Source: Bin80 sp026709335 (GTDB lineage: Bacteria; Bacteroidota; Rhodothermia; Rhodothermales; Bin80). From it: a stretch of 64,000 nt of DNA. The notes beneath the pieces were generated by a model. The model was given only the letters and a program-made list of their open reading frames with translations, ran no database searches and had not been told where the DNA came from. The stretch lies in the NCBI GenBank assembly GCA_965200825.1, contig OZ241385.1, positions 992,001 to 1,056,000 of the forward strand, read 5' to 3'. The position numbers were made by a program, and so were the translations under genes. Below, piece by piece: positions 38,907 through 47,846 of this stretch (position 1 is the first letter of the stretch; each line of letters starts with the position of its first letter).

Positions 38907-40621
38907 CCTCACATGTCAACGCTGAACGTGCCCGCTTAATCATTGATGAGCTGGTTCGATGTGGAATTGATCAATTTATACTTGCTCCAGGCTTTCGAAG
39001 CGCCCCGCTTGCACTGGCAGCCGTGAGCCATCCAGCCAGCCATGTAACAGTTCATTTTGATGAACGGGGGAATGCATTTTTTGCGCTTGGACATGGTCGA
39101 GCAACCCTGAAACCATGCGTCTGGATCACAACCTCTGGAACAGCAGCGGTTAATGGGTTTCCCGCTGTAGTTGAGTCTGCGATGGATGAGGTCCCCATGA
39201 TATGCCTTACAGCAGATCGTCCTCCCGAACTTCGTGATACCGGCTCAAATCAGACGATTGACCAGGTCCATCTGTTTGGTCATTATCCTAAGTGGTTTGC
39301 AGATTTACCTCCCCCAAGCTCACAGGAAGATGAAGAATTCATCCGCTCAACGATAGATTACGCAGTATTTCAGGCACGGAATGGGCCGGTACATTTGAAT
39401 TGCATGTTCCGAGAGCCGTTACTGGAGGTAGATTACAAGGAGAAATCTATTCCAGAGATCCCATGGCCTGACAGAGCACGACCACAAACACATTACTCAA
39501 CCCAGATGGGAGCCAATGTGAATCTTGAAGATGAATTGGTGAAGAAAATTCAAGGAGCAGAGCGGGGGATGATCGTAGCAGGAAGGCTACAAACCCTTGA
39601 TGAGGGTAAAGCAATCAGCCAGCTTGCGTTACATCTTGGGTGGCCAGTGCTACCAGACGTTTGTGCAACGATAGAGGCTCCAGATTTGGAGGTGAATTTT
39701 TTCGATCTGATTGTCAGAAGTAAACTCTTTGCAGACAGAAATTTTCCTGACGTAATTTTGCATTTTGGAGGTCCTCTGGTATCCAAAGAATTGCAAAAAT
39801 ATTTAGTGAGTGCTCCTTCTTCAACCTACGCGCTCATTACGCCTTCATATAATAGAATTGATCCATTTCATGCAGTAACTGATCGAATTCAGGAAGCAAT
39901 TCCCGATTTTTGTAGAGCTATCAAGAACCGTCTCTCTGTTAATCATTCGGGTTCAACGTGGAGAGATGTATGGTTGCACGCAGATAGTATTATTCAAGAA
40001 TTGCTTTCTTCTACACTAAGAGAAGATCTATCTGAACCATCAATCGTATGGGAGCTTTCTCATTTGGTTGACAAATCAAATTGGATTTTTGGTGCCAGTA
40101 GCATGCCGATTCGAGATTTGCAGATCTTTCTTTCAAGAAGAGAAAAAATAAATTTCTCTGTTTTTTCCAATCGAGGTGCAAGTGGTATCGATGGTACTTT
40201 GGCAACCGTCTCGGGGATTGCACAAACTCGTTCAGAGGGTGGTACAGTACTGTTAGGCGACTTAGCTATGCTACATGATCTGAATTCACTCAGCCTATTG
40301 AAAGATAAAAATGTGACTATTGTTGTGATTAACAATAATGGTGGAGGCATTTTCCACATGCTTCCACTTGCCCTGAATCGTGAAGATTTTGAAAAAGTCT
40401 TAGGGACGCCTCACAATATGAACTTTCAGTGCGTAGCTGAACAGTTTCAAATTCCTTATTCTCTGGCTGGATCTTTAGAACAGTTTAGGAAAACTTGGTG
40501 CTTAGCAGCGTCTACGCCCGGTCCAAGTTTGATTGAAGTTCAAACAAATCGAAAGGAAAACGCAATGCTTCATAAGAAATTATATGATCTTGCAGTCGAA
40601 CGAATTGAAGCAATCTTTTAG
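38903..40621 (+). CDS. menD: 2-succinyl-5-enolpyruvyl-6-hydroxy-3-cyclohexene-1-carboxylate synthase
   Basis: A 572-residue thiamine-diphosphate enzyme that joins isochorismate and 2-oxoglutarate in menaquinone synthesis. The N-terminal Pyr domain has LAPGFRSAPLALAA and FHVDERG-like text (VHFDERGNAFFALG). The C-terminal PP domain has SNRGASGIDGTLATVSG and the ThDP-binding LLGDLAMLHDLNSL with INNNGGGIFHMLP. Length is normal. It is coupled to menF and followed by about 285 non-coding bases holding a long hairpin; the rest of the pathway continues beyond an IS66 insertion. Confidence 0.94.
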   Translation: MTSHVNAERARLIIDELVRCGIDQFILAPGFRSAPLALAAVSHPASHVTVHFDERGNAFFALGHGRATLKPCVWITTSGTAAVNGFPAVVESAMDEVPMICLTADRPPELRDTGSNQTIDQVHLFGHYPKWFADLPPPSSQEDEEFIRSTIDYAVFQARNGPVHLNCMFREPLLEVDYKEKSIPEIPWPDRARPQTHYSTQMGANVNLEDELVKKIQGAERGMIVAGRLQTLDEGKAISQLALHLGWPVLPDVCATIEAPDLEVNFFDLIVRSKLFADRNFPDVILHFGGPLVSKELQKYLVSAPSSTYALITPSYNRIDPFHAVTDRIQEAIPDFCRAIKNRLSVNHSGSTWRDVWLHADSIIQELLSSTLREDLSEPSIVWELSHLVDKSNWIFGASSMPIRDLQIFLSRREKINFSVFSNRGASGIDGTLATVSGIAQTRSEGGTVLLGDLAMLHDLNSLSLLKDKNVTIVVINNNGGGIFHMLPLALNREDFEKVLGTPHNMNFQCVAEQFQIPYSLAGSLEQFRKTWCLAASTPGPSLIEVQTNRKENAMLHKKLYDLAVERIEAIF

Positions 40622-40755
40622 AAAATCAAATCTTTGATGTCATACAAATTGATGATTCCAATTAGTGAAAATACATCACATGGATCTATCTCAGAGTGGC
40701 GGAAAGAATTTACCTGCGTGTTCAGGAGTTGATCCAAACACAGTGAAAAACATGA

Positions 40756-40798
40756 GTCTGATAAACAGAGGTTTTTACAAAACCTCTGTTTATCAGAC
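40756..40798. terminator. perfect 20-bp inverted repeat downstream of menD
   Basis: gtctgataaacagaggtttt (40756-40775) and its exact reverse complement (40779-40798) are separated by only tac. The stem is much longer than a normal terminator and no T run follows, so it may terminate transcription in both directions or serve another purpose. The call as terminator rests on its place after the menFD genes. Confidence 0.4.
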
Positions 40799-40906
40799 AG
40801 AAAAGCTCTCTCAGGAACTTTCAGAGCAATGTTTATGCTCAATTTCGGAGGTTTTGCAAGAGGTTCAAACATTTTATGTTTATCCTTACAAAAAGTAAGG
40901 AAAACT

Positions 40907-41185
40907 ATGACTACTGCAACTATCTCATCAAAAGGGCAATTAGCCTTGCCAAAAGAAATTCGGGTTACCTTGGGGCTCAGATTCGGATTTCGAGCCAATT
41001 TTGTCAGAATGGAAGATGATAATTATGCAATGTTGCCTGCTACATATTCAGTCAAAACTTTGAAAGTATCCATACGAAAAACCCATATACTCGGGCACGG
41101 TAAATTGGAATCATTTCTGCGAATGCTTCATCTGGTATGTCAGATGATGATATCATGGCAGGATGGAGGGGGAGTAAATGTCTAC
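40907..41185 (+). pseudogene. AbrB/MazE-type antitoxin, frameshifted
   Basis: The first ~58 codons encode a SpoVT/AbrB DNA-binding domain: TATISSKGQLALPKEIRVTLGL, then FVRMEDDNYAMLPAT and SVKTLK. After the A run at about 41077 the expected antitoxin tail (ISANASSGMSDDDIM) is found in a different frame, with a stop in between. The open frame itself drifts on into the IS66 region. It therefore looks like a dead antitoxin. No intact toxin follows; an IS66 transposase begins at once. Confidence 0.6.
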
Positions 41186-41195
41186 CGCGTCAGAT

Positions 41196-42809
41196 CTATG
41201 CGGCTTTTGCGAGGTCGATCTGCTGTGTTGCCTTCCAGTGCTGAGGCAATAGCGTAGACCTCTGCTCTTCGGCAATCGTATGGATCCGTTTTAATACGTC
41301 CACCAACCACTCTTGTGGGTTCACCTCGTGCAAGGTACAGGTGTTGAGCAATGAATAGAGAATCGCCGCACGTTGCGCCGCATCATGGGAGCCCGCAAAC
41401 AGGTAGTTCTTTCGTCCGAGTGCAATCGGACGAACACGGTTCTCGACAAGATTGGTGTCAATCTCGACCTCCCCGTGATTCAAAAATCGCGTCAACTTCT
41501 GCCAGCGAACCAGCGCATACTGAACCGCCTGCTTCCAGGACTTCGGACCAACCAGTGCATTGAGCTCCAGAAATGCCTTGAGTTGATCAAAGATCGGAGC
41601 AGATTTTTCCTGACGTATGCACTGCCGCTCTTCAAACGAAACGTCTCGCTCACGAAGATCTCGTTCAATCGCATAGATCTTCCGAAACAGCGATAGAACA
41701 TGCCCGACATTCTGTTGAACAAACTCGTATTGGGAAGCTTTCACATTCTCAAACTTGCGCCGGCAATGCGTCACACAGTTGAAGTGCTCAATCCCCTCGA
41801 AGTGATCAAATCGGTCATACACCTTGTAGGCATCGGTCTGCAACTTCCCCTGAAATCCCTCTAAGATCCCCATCGGGCCATCTCTGGATCGTCCCCGCTG
41901 GTACTCCACGAACACCAACCGGGGAGTCGGGGCTGAGTAGAGCCAGAAATAACCAAGATGATGCTGGCCAGATGCTTTGCTTTTGGTCTGATCCCGCACC
42001 GGAATGCGGGTCTCGTCCGCTTGAATGTATCCACTGCTGAGTACTTCTGTACGATGAAGATCATAGAGAGGCTCCAGATCGGTGGCCACATGGGTGCAAA
42101 AATCGTTCAACGTCGAGGTCGGAAGGTCGGCGCCCAGGCGGAAAAACTGTTTGCGCGTTCGATCAACAGGAAGATGATCCACATATTTATTGATCACGAT
42201 TTGCGCCAGCATCTGCGCCGACGCCGTGCGTTTTCCGCTCACCTCCGCAGGCAACTCCCCCATCAAAACCCCTGCACCTTTGTTCGTTGGATCCACATAC
42301 TTGTTGCGTACATATTCATACACAAAGATCTGCGCCGGCCGATAATGGAAGACCCGGTGCACGTCCTCGCCAATCTTTCTGAGATGCGACAACTCTCCCT
42401 CCGGATCAATCACAATGGTCTTGGTGGGAAGATCCTGGTTCCGCCCTCCAAAGAGCCGCCTCGGCTTCTTTCGTGAGTAGGTCACCTTGATCTGTTTCTC
42501 CTCTTCTTGTGCGGGGGCCATCACCGGAGCCTGATCCCCAAATAAATCTCCCTGATCCGGATGGACAAACCGCTCCCGTTTTTGACCATACAACTTGCGA
42601 AGAAGGTAATCTATCTTCTCCTGAGCATCCACCATCTCTTCCTTCGCCTGAATTAATTCGGTCAGAAACAGTCGCACAAACTCTTCACACTCGTCCCCGA
42701 ATTTGCACATGAATTCCAGCACACGCTGCGCATCCTCCTCGCCAAGAATCGCGACCAAAACCGGCCCCAAAGAGTCCTCGCAAACCAGCTGATTATTCGC
42801 GTTGCTCAT
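41196..42809 (-). CDS. IS66-family transposase (TnpC-like)
   Basis: A 537-residue transposase with a coiled-coil N-terminus (LIQAKEEMVDAQEKIDYLLRKL), a short zinc-finger-like region, and the DDE core. The core shows YIQADETRIPV, LQTDAYKVYD and the C-terminal EVEIDTNLVENRVRPIALGRKNYLFAGS, with the final catalytic Glu in VENR. The frame is intact. tnpA and tnpB helpers are absent, as in ISBst12-like members. I could not settle the inverted repeats. It lies inside the menaquinone cluster, between remnants of toxin-antitoxin genes. Confidence 0.92.
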   Translation of the reverse strand: MSNANNQLVCEDSLGPVLVAILGEEDAQRVLEFMCKFGDECEEFVRLFLTELIQAKEEMVDAQEKIDYLLRKLYGQKRERFVHPDQGDLFGDQAPVMAPAQEEEKQIKVTYSRKKPRRLFGGRNQDLPTKTIVIDPEGELSHLRKIGEDVHRVFHYRPAQIFVYEYVRNKYVDPTNKGAGVLMGELPAEVSGKRTASAQMLAQIVINKYVDHLPVDRTRKQFFRLGADLPTSTLNDFCTHVATDLEPLYDLHRTEVLSSGYIQADETRIPVRDQTKSKASGQHHLGYFWLYSAPTPRLVFVEYQRGRSRDGPMGILEGFQGKLQTDAYKVYDRFDHFEGIEHFNCVTHCRRKFENVKASQYEFVQQNVGHVLSLFRKIYAIERDLRERDVSFEERQCIRQEKSAPIFDQLKAFLELNALVGPKSWKQAVQYALVRWQKLTRFLNHGEVEIDTNLVENRVRPIALGRKNYLFAGSHDAAQRAAILYSLLNTCTLHEVNPQEWLVDVLKRIHTIAEEQRSTLLPQHWKATQQIDLAKAA

Positions 42810-43022
42810 GATGCAATAAAGATACGAATTGCCCCTGAAACTTCCTCAAAAATTCGCCCTTCTTTTGGGGTTATTTCTCAAAAAAATCAATGAACTTCAT
42901 CAACTCCACTACGAAACAGGAACACCTCAAAAAACCTGCCCAATTCTTTCAATCTTGATGCTTTATTCCCCACATTGGATCCCCGTACACATTGAAAATT
43001 GTTAACCTCAATTTATTAGTAA

Positions 43023-43151
43023 AATGATTATCTTACATGGGATTTTCGTATGCATACCTTTGAAAGGTTTTTTCGAGGGCGTAGTCAAAGGCTTGTTTCG
43101 CTTGATGATATGGAAAAAAATAATTTTAGCAAAGGGAGCAGGGATAGATGA
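43023..43151 (+). pseudogene. C-terminal remnant of an AbrB-type antitoxin
   Basis: The frame NDYLTWDFRMHTFERFF, then RLVSLDDMEKNNFSKGSRDR and TGA, resembles the end of VapB/AbrB antitoxins (typically VSLDDMEKAIAKGA). Its stop overlaps the ATG of the PIN toxin remnant (ATGA at 43148-43151), the usual coupling of such pairs. The DNA-binding half is absent, probably lost at the IS66 side. Confidence 0.45.
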
Positions 43152-43749
43152 CAGGTCATGACACCAAACCAATGTTTTGATCCGTTATCTCGTTCAAGAT
43201 GATAAAATCTAAAGTACAATCGCGTCTACAGTCATAGATGGTTTAAGTCAAGACATCCCGGGTTTTGTCAGCTCTGGCGTACTGGCTGAAATGAGCTGGA
43301 TCCTGAGTGTCTCATATAATTTTGATCGCGAAGAAATTGGTAATGTGATTGAAGCATTATTGCGCTCCCATGATCTTGTCTTCGAAAATACCGAGACAAA
43401 TCACCGGGCTCTGGCAAGCTATCGTGATGGATCTTCAGTTGATTTTGCTGATACCATGGTCGTTGAAACCTCTGGCAGCCCGTGGATAAGGCCAAATAAA
43501 TTTAGATGGCAGTTTTTGATGCTGACCTTGCATGATTTGACAGACAAATTGATAGATAAAATGCACTACAAGTAGCGATTTTTGAGCGTTTTGGGAGCAA
43601 AAATGAAGATTTTTATTCAATTCAGGCTGTCCCATTTCTATATGGGACTTTATCCACGGGCTGCTAAGCTGTCAGGTACCCTAGAAATTTTGGCGTTTGA
43701 TAAGAAAGCTACGCGTGAGAGTGGAATGTATTTGCTCGACACCTCATGA
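43148..43749 (+). pseudogene. PIN-domain (VapC-like) toxin, inactivated
   Basis: Pieces in changing frames rebuild a PIN ribonuclease: TNVLIRYLVQDD, STIASTVIDGLSQDIPGF, VLAEMSWILSVSYNFDREEI and SSVDFADTMVVETSG. A tail, AFDKKATRESGMYLLDTS, ends at 43749. Lesions are a frame change within the first ten codons, a TAA in place of a likely CAA after DDKI, and about 150 unrelated bases between the FAD and FDKKA motifs. PIN toxins cut RNA; this one cannot. It follows a remnant antitoxin with an ATGA overlap. Confidence 0.65.
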
Positions 43750-43961
43750 ACCTATCTATTTTGTATAAAGCAACCGTCCAGGGATGCTGAATAAGAGTTT
43801 AGCACACTTGGAATCTATCAAGGTTGAAAGATCTTCCTTGTGGGATTATGAAGGGGGCAAGGAAGGGATTAAGTATCGTTTAGTTAAACGGATGAGTAGC
43901 CACTGTCTGACTACTCGTAATGAGCTAACATACGCCATAATAATGCATTAATTTTTTGAGT

Positions 43962-44849
43962 ATGTCTACAAAAAAGAAACATCATTTTACTTATCGTCCG
44001 CTCGTGGAAGGTCCAATTGAATGGGAAAATATTGGCACATACTCAGATATTCTGTATGAACAGGGAATTCCTGATACGGATACTGCAGGTATTTCTAAGA
44101 TCACGATTAATCGACCAGAAGTACGCAATGCATTTCGGCCACTCACTGTCAGTGAGATGCAAGATGCTTTCGCAAGAGCACGGGATGATGCATCAACTGG
44201 AGTAATAATTTTGACTGGGGCAGGTCCCGATGCATTTTGTTCTGGCGGAGATCAACGTATTCGGGGAGATCATGGATATGCAGAAGAGGCTACGGGTGCC
44301 CAACGTTTGAATGTATTGGATTTGCAAAGACAAATTCGAACCTGTCCCAAACCAGTGATTGCTATGGTGGCAGGATGGGCTGTGGGCGGAGGACATGTTC
44401 TGCATGTCATCTGCGACCTTACTATTGCTGCTGATAATGCCAAATTCATGCAGACGGGGCCCAAAGTTGGATCTTTTGATGGTGGCTATGGAGCTAGCTA
44501 TCTTGCCCGTCATGTGGGTCAAAAAAAAGCAAGAGAGATCTGGTTTTTATGCAGGCCCTATAATGCCTCGGAGGCTTTGCAAATGGGCTTGGTTAATACA
44601 GTTGTTCCACTCGGTGATTTAGAACTTACTACCGTGCGGTGGTGCAGAGAAATTCTCATGAATTCAAATATTGCCATTCGCATGCTGAAGGCAGGATTTA
44701 ATGCAGACTGTGATGGCCAGGCAGGTCTACAAGAATTGGCAGGGCATGCGACAATGCTGTTCTATATGACAGAAGAGGGACAAGAAGGAAGAAATGCATA
44801 CCTGGAAAAGCGGCCGCCAAATTTTGACAGCAATGGATACAAGCCATGA
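43962..44849 (+). CDS. menB: 1,4-dihydroxy-2-naphthoyl-CoA synthase
   Basis: A crotonase-fold enzyme of about 295 residues that closes the naphthoate ring of o-succinylbenzoyl-CoA. The oxyanion-hole segment SGGDQRIRGDHGY, AGWAVGGGHVLHVICDLTIA and the conserved GPKVGSFDGGYGASYLAR are present, and the C-terminus reads KRPPNFDS as in other MenB proteins. I prefer the ATG at 43962 over the TTG six bases upstream. The end overlaps menA by four bases. Confidence 0.95.
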   Translation: MSTKKKHHFTYRPLVEGPIEWENIGTYSDILYEQGIPDTDTAGISKITINRPEVRNAFRPLTVSEMQDAFARARDDASTGVIILTGAGPDAFCSGGDQRIRGDHGYAEEATGAQRLNVLDLQRQIRTCPKPVIAMVAGWAVGGGHVLHVICDLTIAADNAKFMQTGPKVGSFDGGYGASYLARHVGQKKAREIWFLCRPYNASEALQMGLVNTVVPLGDLELTTVRWCREILMNSNIAIRMLKAGFNADCDGQAGLQELAGHATMLFYMTEEGQEGRNAYLEKRPPNFDSNGYKP

Positions 44850-45730
44850 ATGAAAACCGGCTGAATGCATGGGTTTTAGCCTCGCGCCCAAAGACGCTAC
44901 CCGTTGCAATCGCGCCGATCATCATGGCATCTGCAATGTCATGGGAAGATAGAGGTTTTAACCTTGGGGCTGCCATAGTTGCTTTGGTCTGTGCACTTTT
45001 GATCACAATTGGGACCAATTTCTGCAATGATTATGCTGACTTTGCAAGAGGTTCAGATACCGCTGACCGGAAAGGGCCTACACGAGTCACGCAAGCAGGT
45101 CTACTCCCGTCACGTCAGGTTAGAATTGCTACTTACATAGTCTTCGCCCTGGCGATAGTAATTGGAATGTACCTGATTTATCGGGGTGGATGGATCGTTC
45201 TTCTTATTGGGCTTGCTTCTATATCTGCCGGGATCTCCTATACATCTGGACCGTGGCCATTTGGATATAAAGGACTGGGAGATCTATTTGTTTTGATTTT
45301 TTTTGGCCCAGTGGCAGTTGGGGGTACCTATTATGTTCAGACACTGGCAATTACCTCAAATGTAATTATTGCAGGTTTGGCGCCTGGACTATTGGCGACG
45401 GCAATCCTGGTGGTCAATAATATTCGAGATGTAGATGAAGATCGTGCAGCAAATAAAAAGACTTTGATAGTTCGTTATGGGAAAACATTTGGGATTTGCT
45501 TTTGGACGGTATGTGTAGTCATTGCAGCTTTATTACCCTTTGCACTAATTTATATTGCAGGTAACCATTTATGGGCTGGGCTTACGGCATTAATACTGAT
45601 TCCGGGTGTTCGCATCCTGCACGGGCTCATCACAATTCAAGATTCCAGGCTCCTGAATCCGCTTCTGCCTCAAACGGCACTATTATTACTAGGATACAGT
45701 ATAATTTTTTCACTTGGATGGATACTTTGA
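44846..45730 (+). CDS. menA: 1,4-dihydroxy-2-naphthoate polyprenyltransferase
   Basis: A 294-residue UbiA-family membrane enzyme that attaches the polyprenyl tail to 1,4-dihydroxy-2-naphthoate. The first Asp motif is in NDYADFARGSD, the second in NNIRDVDEDRAANKKTL, and about eight membrane helices are visible. Start overlaps the menB stop (ATGA), so the two are translationally coupled. The methyltransferase gene begins shortly after. Confidence 0.94.
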   Translation: MNENRLNAWVLASRPKTLPVAIAPIIMASAMSWEDRGFNLGAAIVALVCALLITIGTNFCNDYADFARGSDTADRKGPTRVTQAGLLPSRQVRIATYIVFALAIVIGMYLIYRGGWIVLLIGLASISAGISYTSGPWPFGYKGLGDLFVLIFFGPVAVGGTYYVQTLAITSNVIIAGLAPGLLATAILVVNNIRDVDEDRAANKKTLIVRYGKTFGICFWTVCVVIAALLPFALIYIAGNHLWAGLTALILIPGVRILHGLITIQDSRLLNPLLPQTALLLLGYSIIFSLGWIL

Positions 45731-45767
45731 TAACGATAGGAGGCGAGAAATCTCTAACTTGAGTGTC

Positions 45768-46280
45768 ATGAAAAAAAGCAACAAAACACTTGAAAGAAGA
45801 TTCACCAATTCGCTCAATTTTCTTCATTCTACTTCCTCTCCACCAGCTCGTATTCTTGATCTGGGTACCCCCAATGAGCTCGGACGCCGAATACAGAGTG
45901 CTGGATATGAAGTGCAAAATACCGAGGGAGATCTTGAATCGGTCGAGTCAATCGGGGAAGATGCAGATGTTGTGACTGCGTTTGAGATTCTTGAACATCT
46001 AGTATCTCCATATAATGTCTTGAGAGCTATAAAGGCACCTCGGCTTGTTGCGACTGTCCCACTTCGATTATGGTTTGCAAAGGCATACCGCAATCCAAGT
46101 GATCCGTGGGATAGGCATTTTCATGAGTTTGAGGATTGGCAGTTTGATTGGCTTCTGGAACACGCAGGATGGAAAATTGTGCGAACTGAAAAATGGACCA
46201 GTTATGGCTCATGCACTGGTATTCGACCTCTTCTTCGCCGATTTACACCTCGTTACTATGCCGTTGAAGCTATTCGCTGA
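45768..46280 (+). CDS. class I SAM-dependent methyltransferase
   Basis: About 170 residues, taking the ATG at 45768; a longer frame reaches back into menA. Motif I is ILDLGTPNELGRRI, followed by DVVTAFEILEHL, the acidic loop of class I methyltransferases of the Methyltransf_11/23 type. It is much shorter than MenG/UbiE and lacks their signatures, so demethylmenaquinone methylation is not supported despite the location between menA and menC. The substrate is unknown. Confidence 0.72.
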   Translation: MKKSNKTLERRFTNSLNFLHSTSSPPARILDLGTPNELGRRIQSAGYEVQNTEGDLESVESIGEDADVVTAFEILEHLVSPYNVLRAIKAPRLVATVPLRLWFAKAYRNPSDPWDRHFHEFEDWQFDWLLEHAGWKIVRTEKWTSYGSCTGIRPLLRRFTPRYYAVEAIR

Positions 46281-46323
46281 GCGTATCTGATTAGTGCCTG
46301 TGAGAAGGCTATTAGTCTGTGAA

Positions 46324-47361
46324 TTAAAGTTCAACTACCTGCTTCAGGAAGGCTATATCTATATCACGCTCTTTGATTGAAGGCATATCTGGTTGTAGAA
46401 TTGGGCTATGCAGTGGAAGTTGTTTCTTGAACACATCACGTTCAAATACTTGATAGGTATCCAGGCCGTGTATTTCATCGGGAATAGTTCTCGCTAATTC
46501 TAGAAGTTTCAACATCCCAATGCCGGATTCATATGAAGAGCTAATGATGCATCGAGTGTGATCAGTTTCCGCCTGTTGTATCTCTGTAGCAGTTTTAGTG
46601 ATTCCTCCTGAGAGAGTTGGTTTCAGAACGTATATGTCAGCCAGCTGCTTATACAGAGCAGCATCGGGTTCACGAAGCGTTTCGTCCAAGGCAAGGGGAA
46701 TATGGCTTGAACTTGTGAATGTTTTAAGCTCAGTCTTATCCCTCAGTGGTTCTTCAATATATCCTAGGCTCAGACTACGTGTACTATAGAGAAATTCCTT
46801 AGCTGTTTTCAGAGACCATCTACGGTTTGCGTCAATACGTATTTCAAGTCCAGGATTGTTTTCATAAACCTCATGTATGAACGCAAGATCGTGCCCCAGA
46901 CTCTGTTTTCCGACTTTAATCTTAACAGCTTTAGAGCCATGATTATCCTTAAAATTGATTGGTTTATTTTGCTTATAATCCTTGCTGTCCAGTAATTTGC
47001 AGCATGCAACCGGTAACAGTTTACTTTTGGACTTGCTTCTGTCTTCAGGGCCAAGGTCATACCAAGCAGATTCAAAACCAAATTGTACTGAAGGATGAGC
47101 CAGTAAAATGGAGGATTTGAACAGATCTATCTCGCGGTTTCGCAATAGTCTTACAAGCCAAACTCCCTGAATTTCTGCGTCCATGAGTGATTCGCGGCTA
47201 AATCCGGGGAGGGGAGCAATTTCTCCCCAGCCTTCTTTTTCCGATCGTTTAAGGCATAGTAGCAGTCCTTCGCGATACGAATGAAATTTATCTTGCCATG
47301 CGATAGGGGTTACTAATGGTAGACAGTATCGGTACAGCCTGATTGAGTCGATAAAATCCAT
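46324..47361 (-). CDS. menC: o-succinylbenzoate synthase
   Basis: A 345-residue enolase-superfamily enzyme that dehydrates SHCHC to o-succinylbenzoate. The barrel has the catalytic Lys motif VKIKVGK, the metal-binding Asp in RIDANRRWS, Glu in YIEEPL and Asp in LALDET, and the second Lys in YVLKPTLSGG. It is the only men gene here on the minus strand, divergent from menE. It lies tail to tail with the methyltransferase gene. Confidence 0.9.
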   Translation of the reverse strand: MDFIDSIRLYRYCLPLVTPIAWQDKFHSYREGLLLCLKRSEKEGWGEIAPLPGFSRESLMDAEIQGVWLVRLLRNREIDLFKSSILLAHPSVQFGFESAWYDLGPEDRSKSKSKLLPVACCKLLDSKDYKQNKPINFKDNHGSKAVKIKVGKQSLGHDLAFIHEVYENNPGLEIRIDANRRWSLKTAKEFLYSTRSLSLGYIEEPLRDKTELKTFTSSSHIPLALDETLREPDAALYKQLADIYVLKPTLSGGITKTATEIQQAETDHTRCIISSSYESGIGMLKLLELARTIPDEIHGLDTYQVFERDVFKKQLPLHSPILQPDMPSIKERDIDIAFLKQVVEL

Positions 47362-47846
47362 TTTGTGAAGCTTTGATATTTAACTGAGCAGGATAAGTTG
47401 CCAAAAGACTTCCATCTTTATCGAGAAACAGAGCATAATTCGACGAGTATATCAGATAAGAAAAATTCGGGTAATCCTCAAATTATCAAGCCGGTTTACG
47501 ATATTGAATTTGATCTAAGCTAGACCAAATGGGAGAAAAAAGAGTCAGTAATTCTACCCTATCGGGAGGAGATGTTGCGGGATAAGTTGATGAATTCTCG
47601 CTTTCTCACTTCTTTTCTAAACTATTTTTTCAGGAAAAAGAAGGCCCATCTACCTGGTGCTAAACTATTACATGTCGTAAAGATAGGATTTTGTCCGGCT
47701 CCGAACTGCTATTTGACTCCAATCCTCTTTCTCCACATGAGCCTGGATAAATCTTACCGTCATAGAATTCTGGAGAAGATATTGCCTTCTTGTGCCCTGA
47801 AATCTGAGCGGTATTCTTCAAGGGGCATGTATGTGATCTCAAGATT
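47362..47846. other. menC-menE divergent region with relics of the menE 5' end
   Basis: The stretch of 485 bases must hold the menC promoter. In the frame of menE, between about 47776 and 47846, the text GEDIAFLCPEI, stop, AVFFKGHVCDLKILERM resembles the usual N-terminus of MenE (a TPEISYTYxEL-like block). It is broken by a TGA before AVFF and by a TAG further upstream. An 'aggaggagatg' at about 47564 begins an unrelated open frame of 95 codons that I do not trust. Confidence 0.45.

Noticed and set aside
45768..46280. MenG/UbiE demethylmenaquinone methyltransferase
   Set aside because: Location fits, but the protein is too short and lacks the MenG/UbiE signature motifs.
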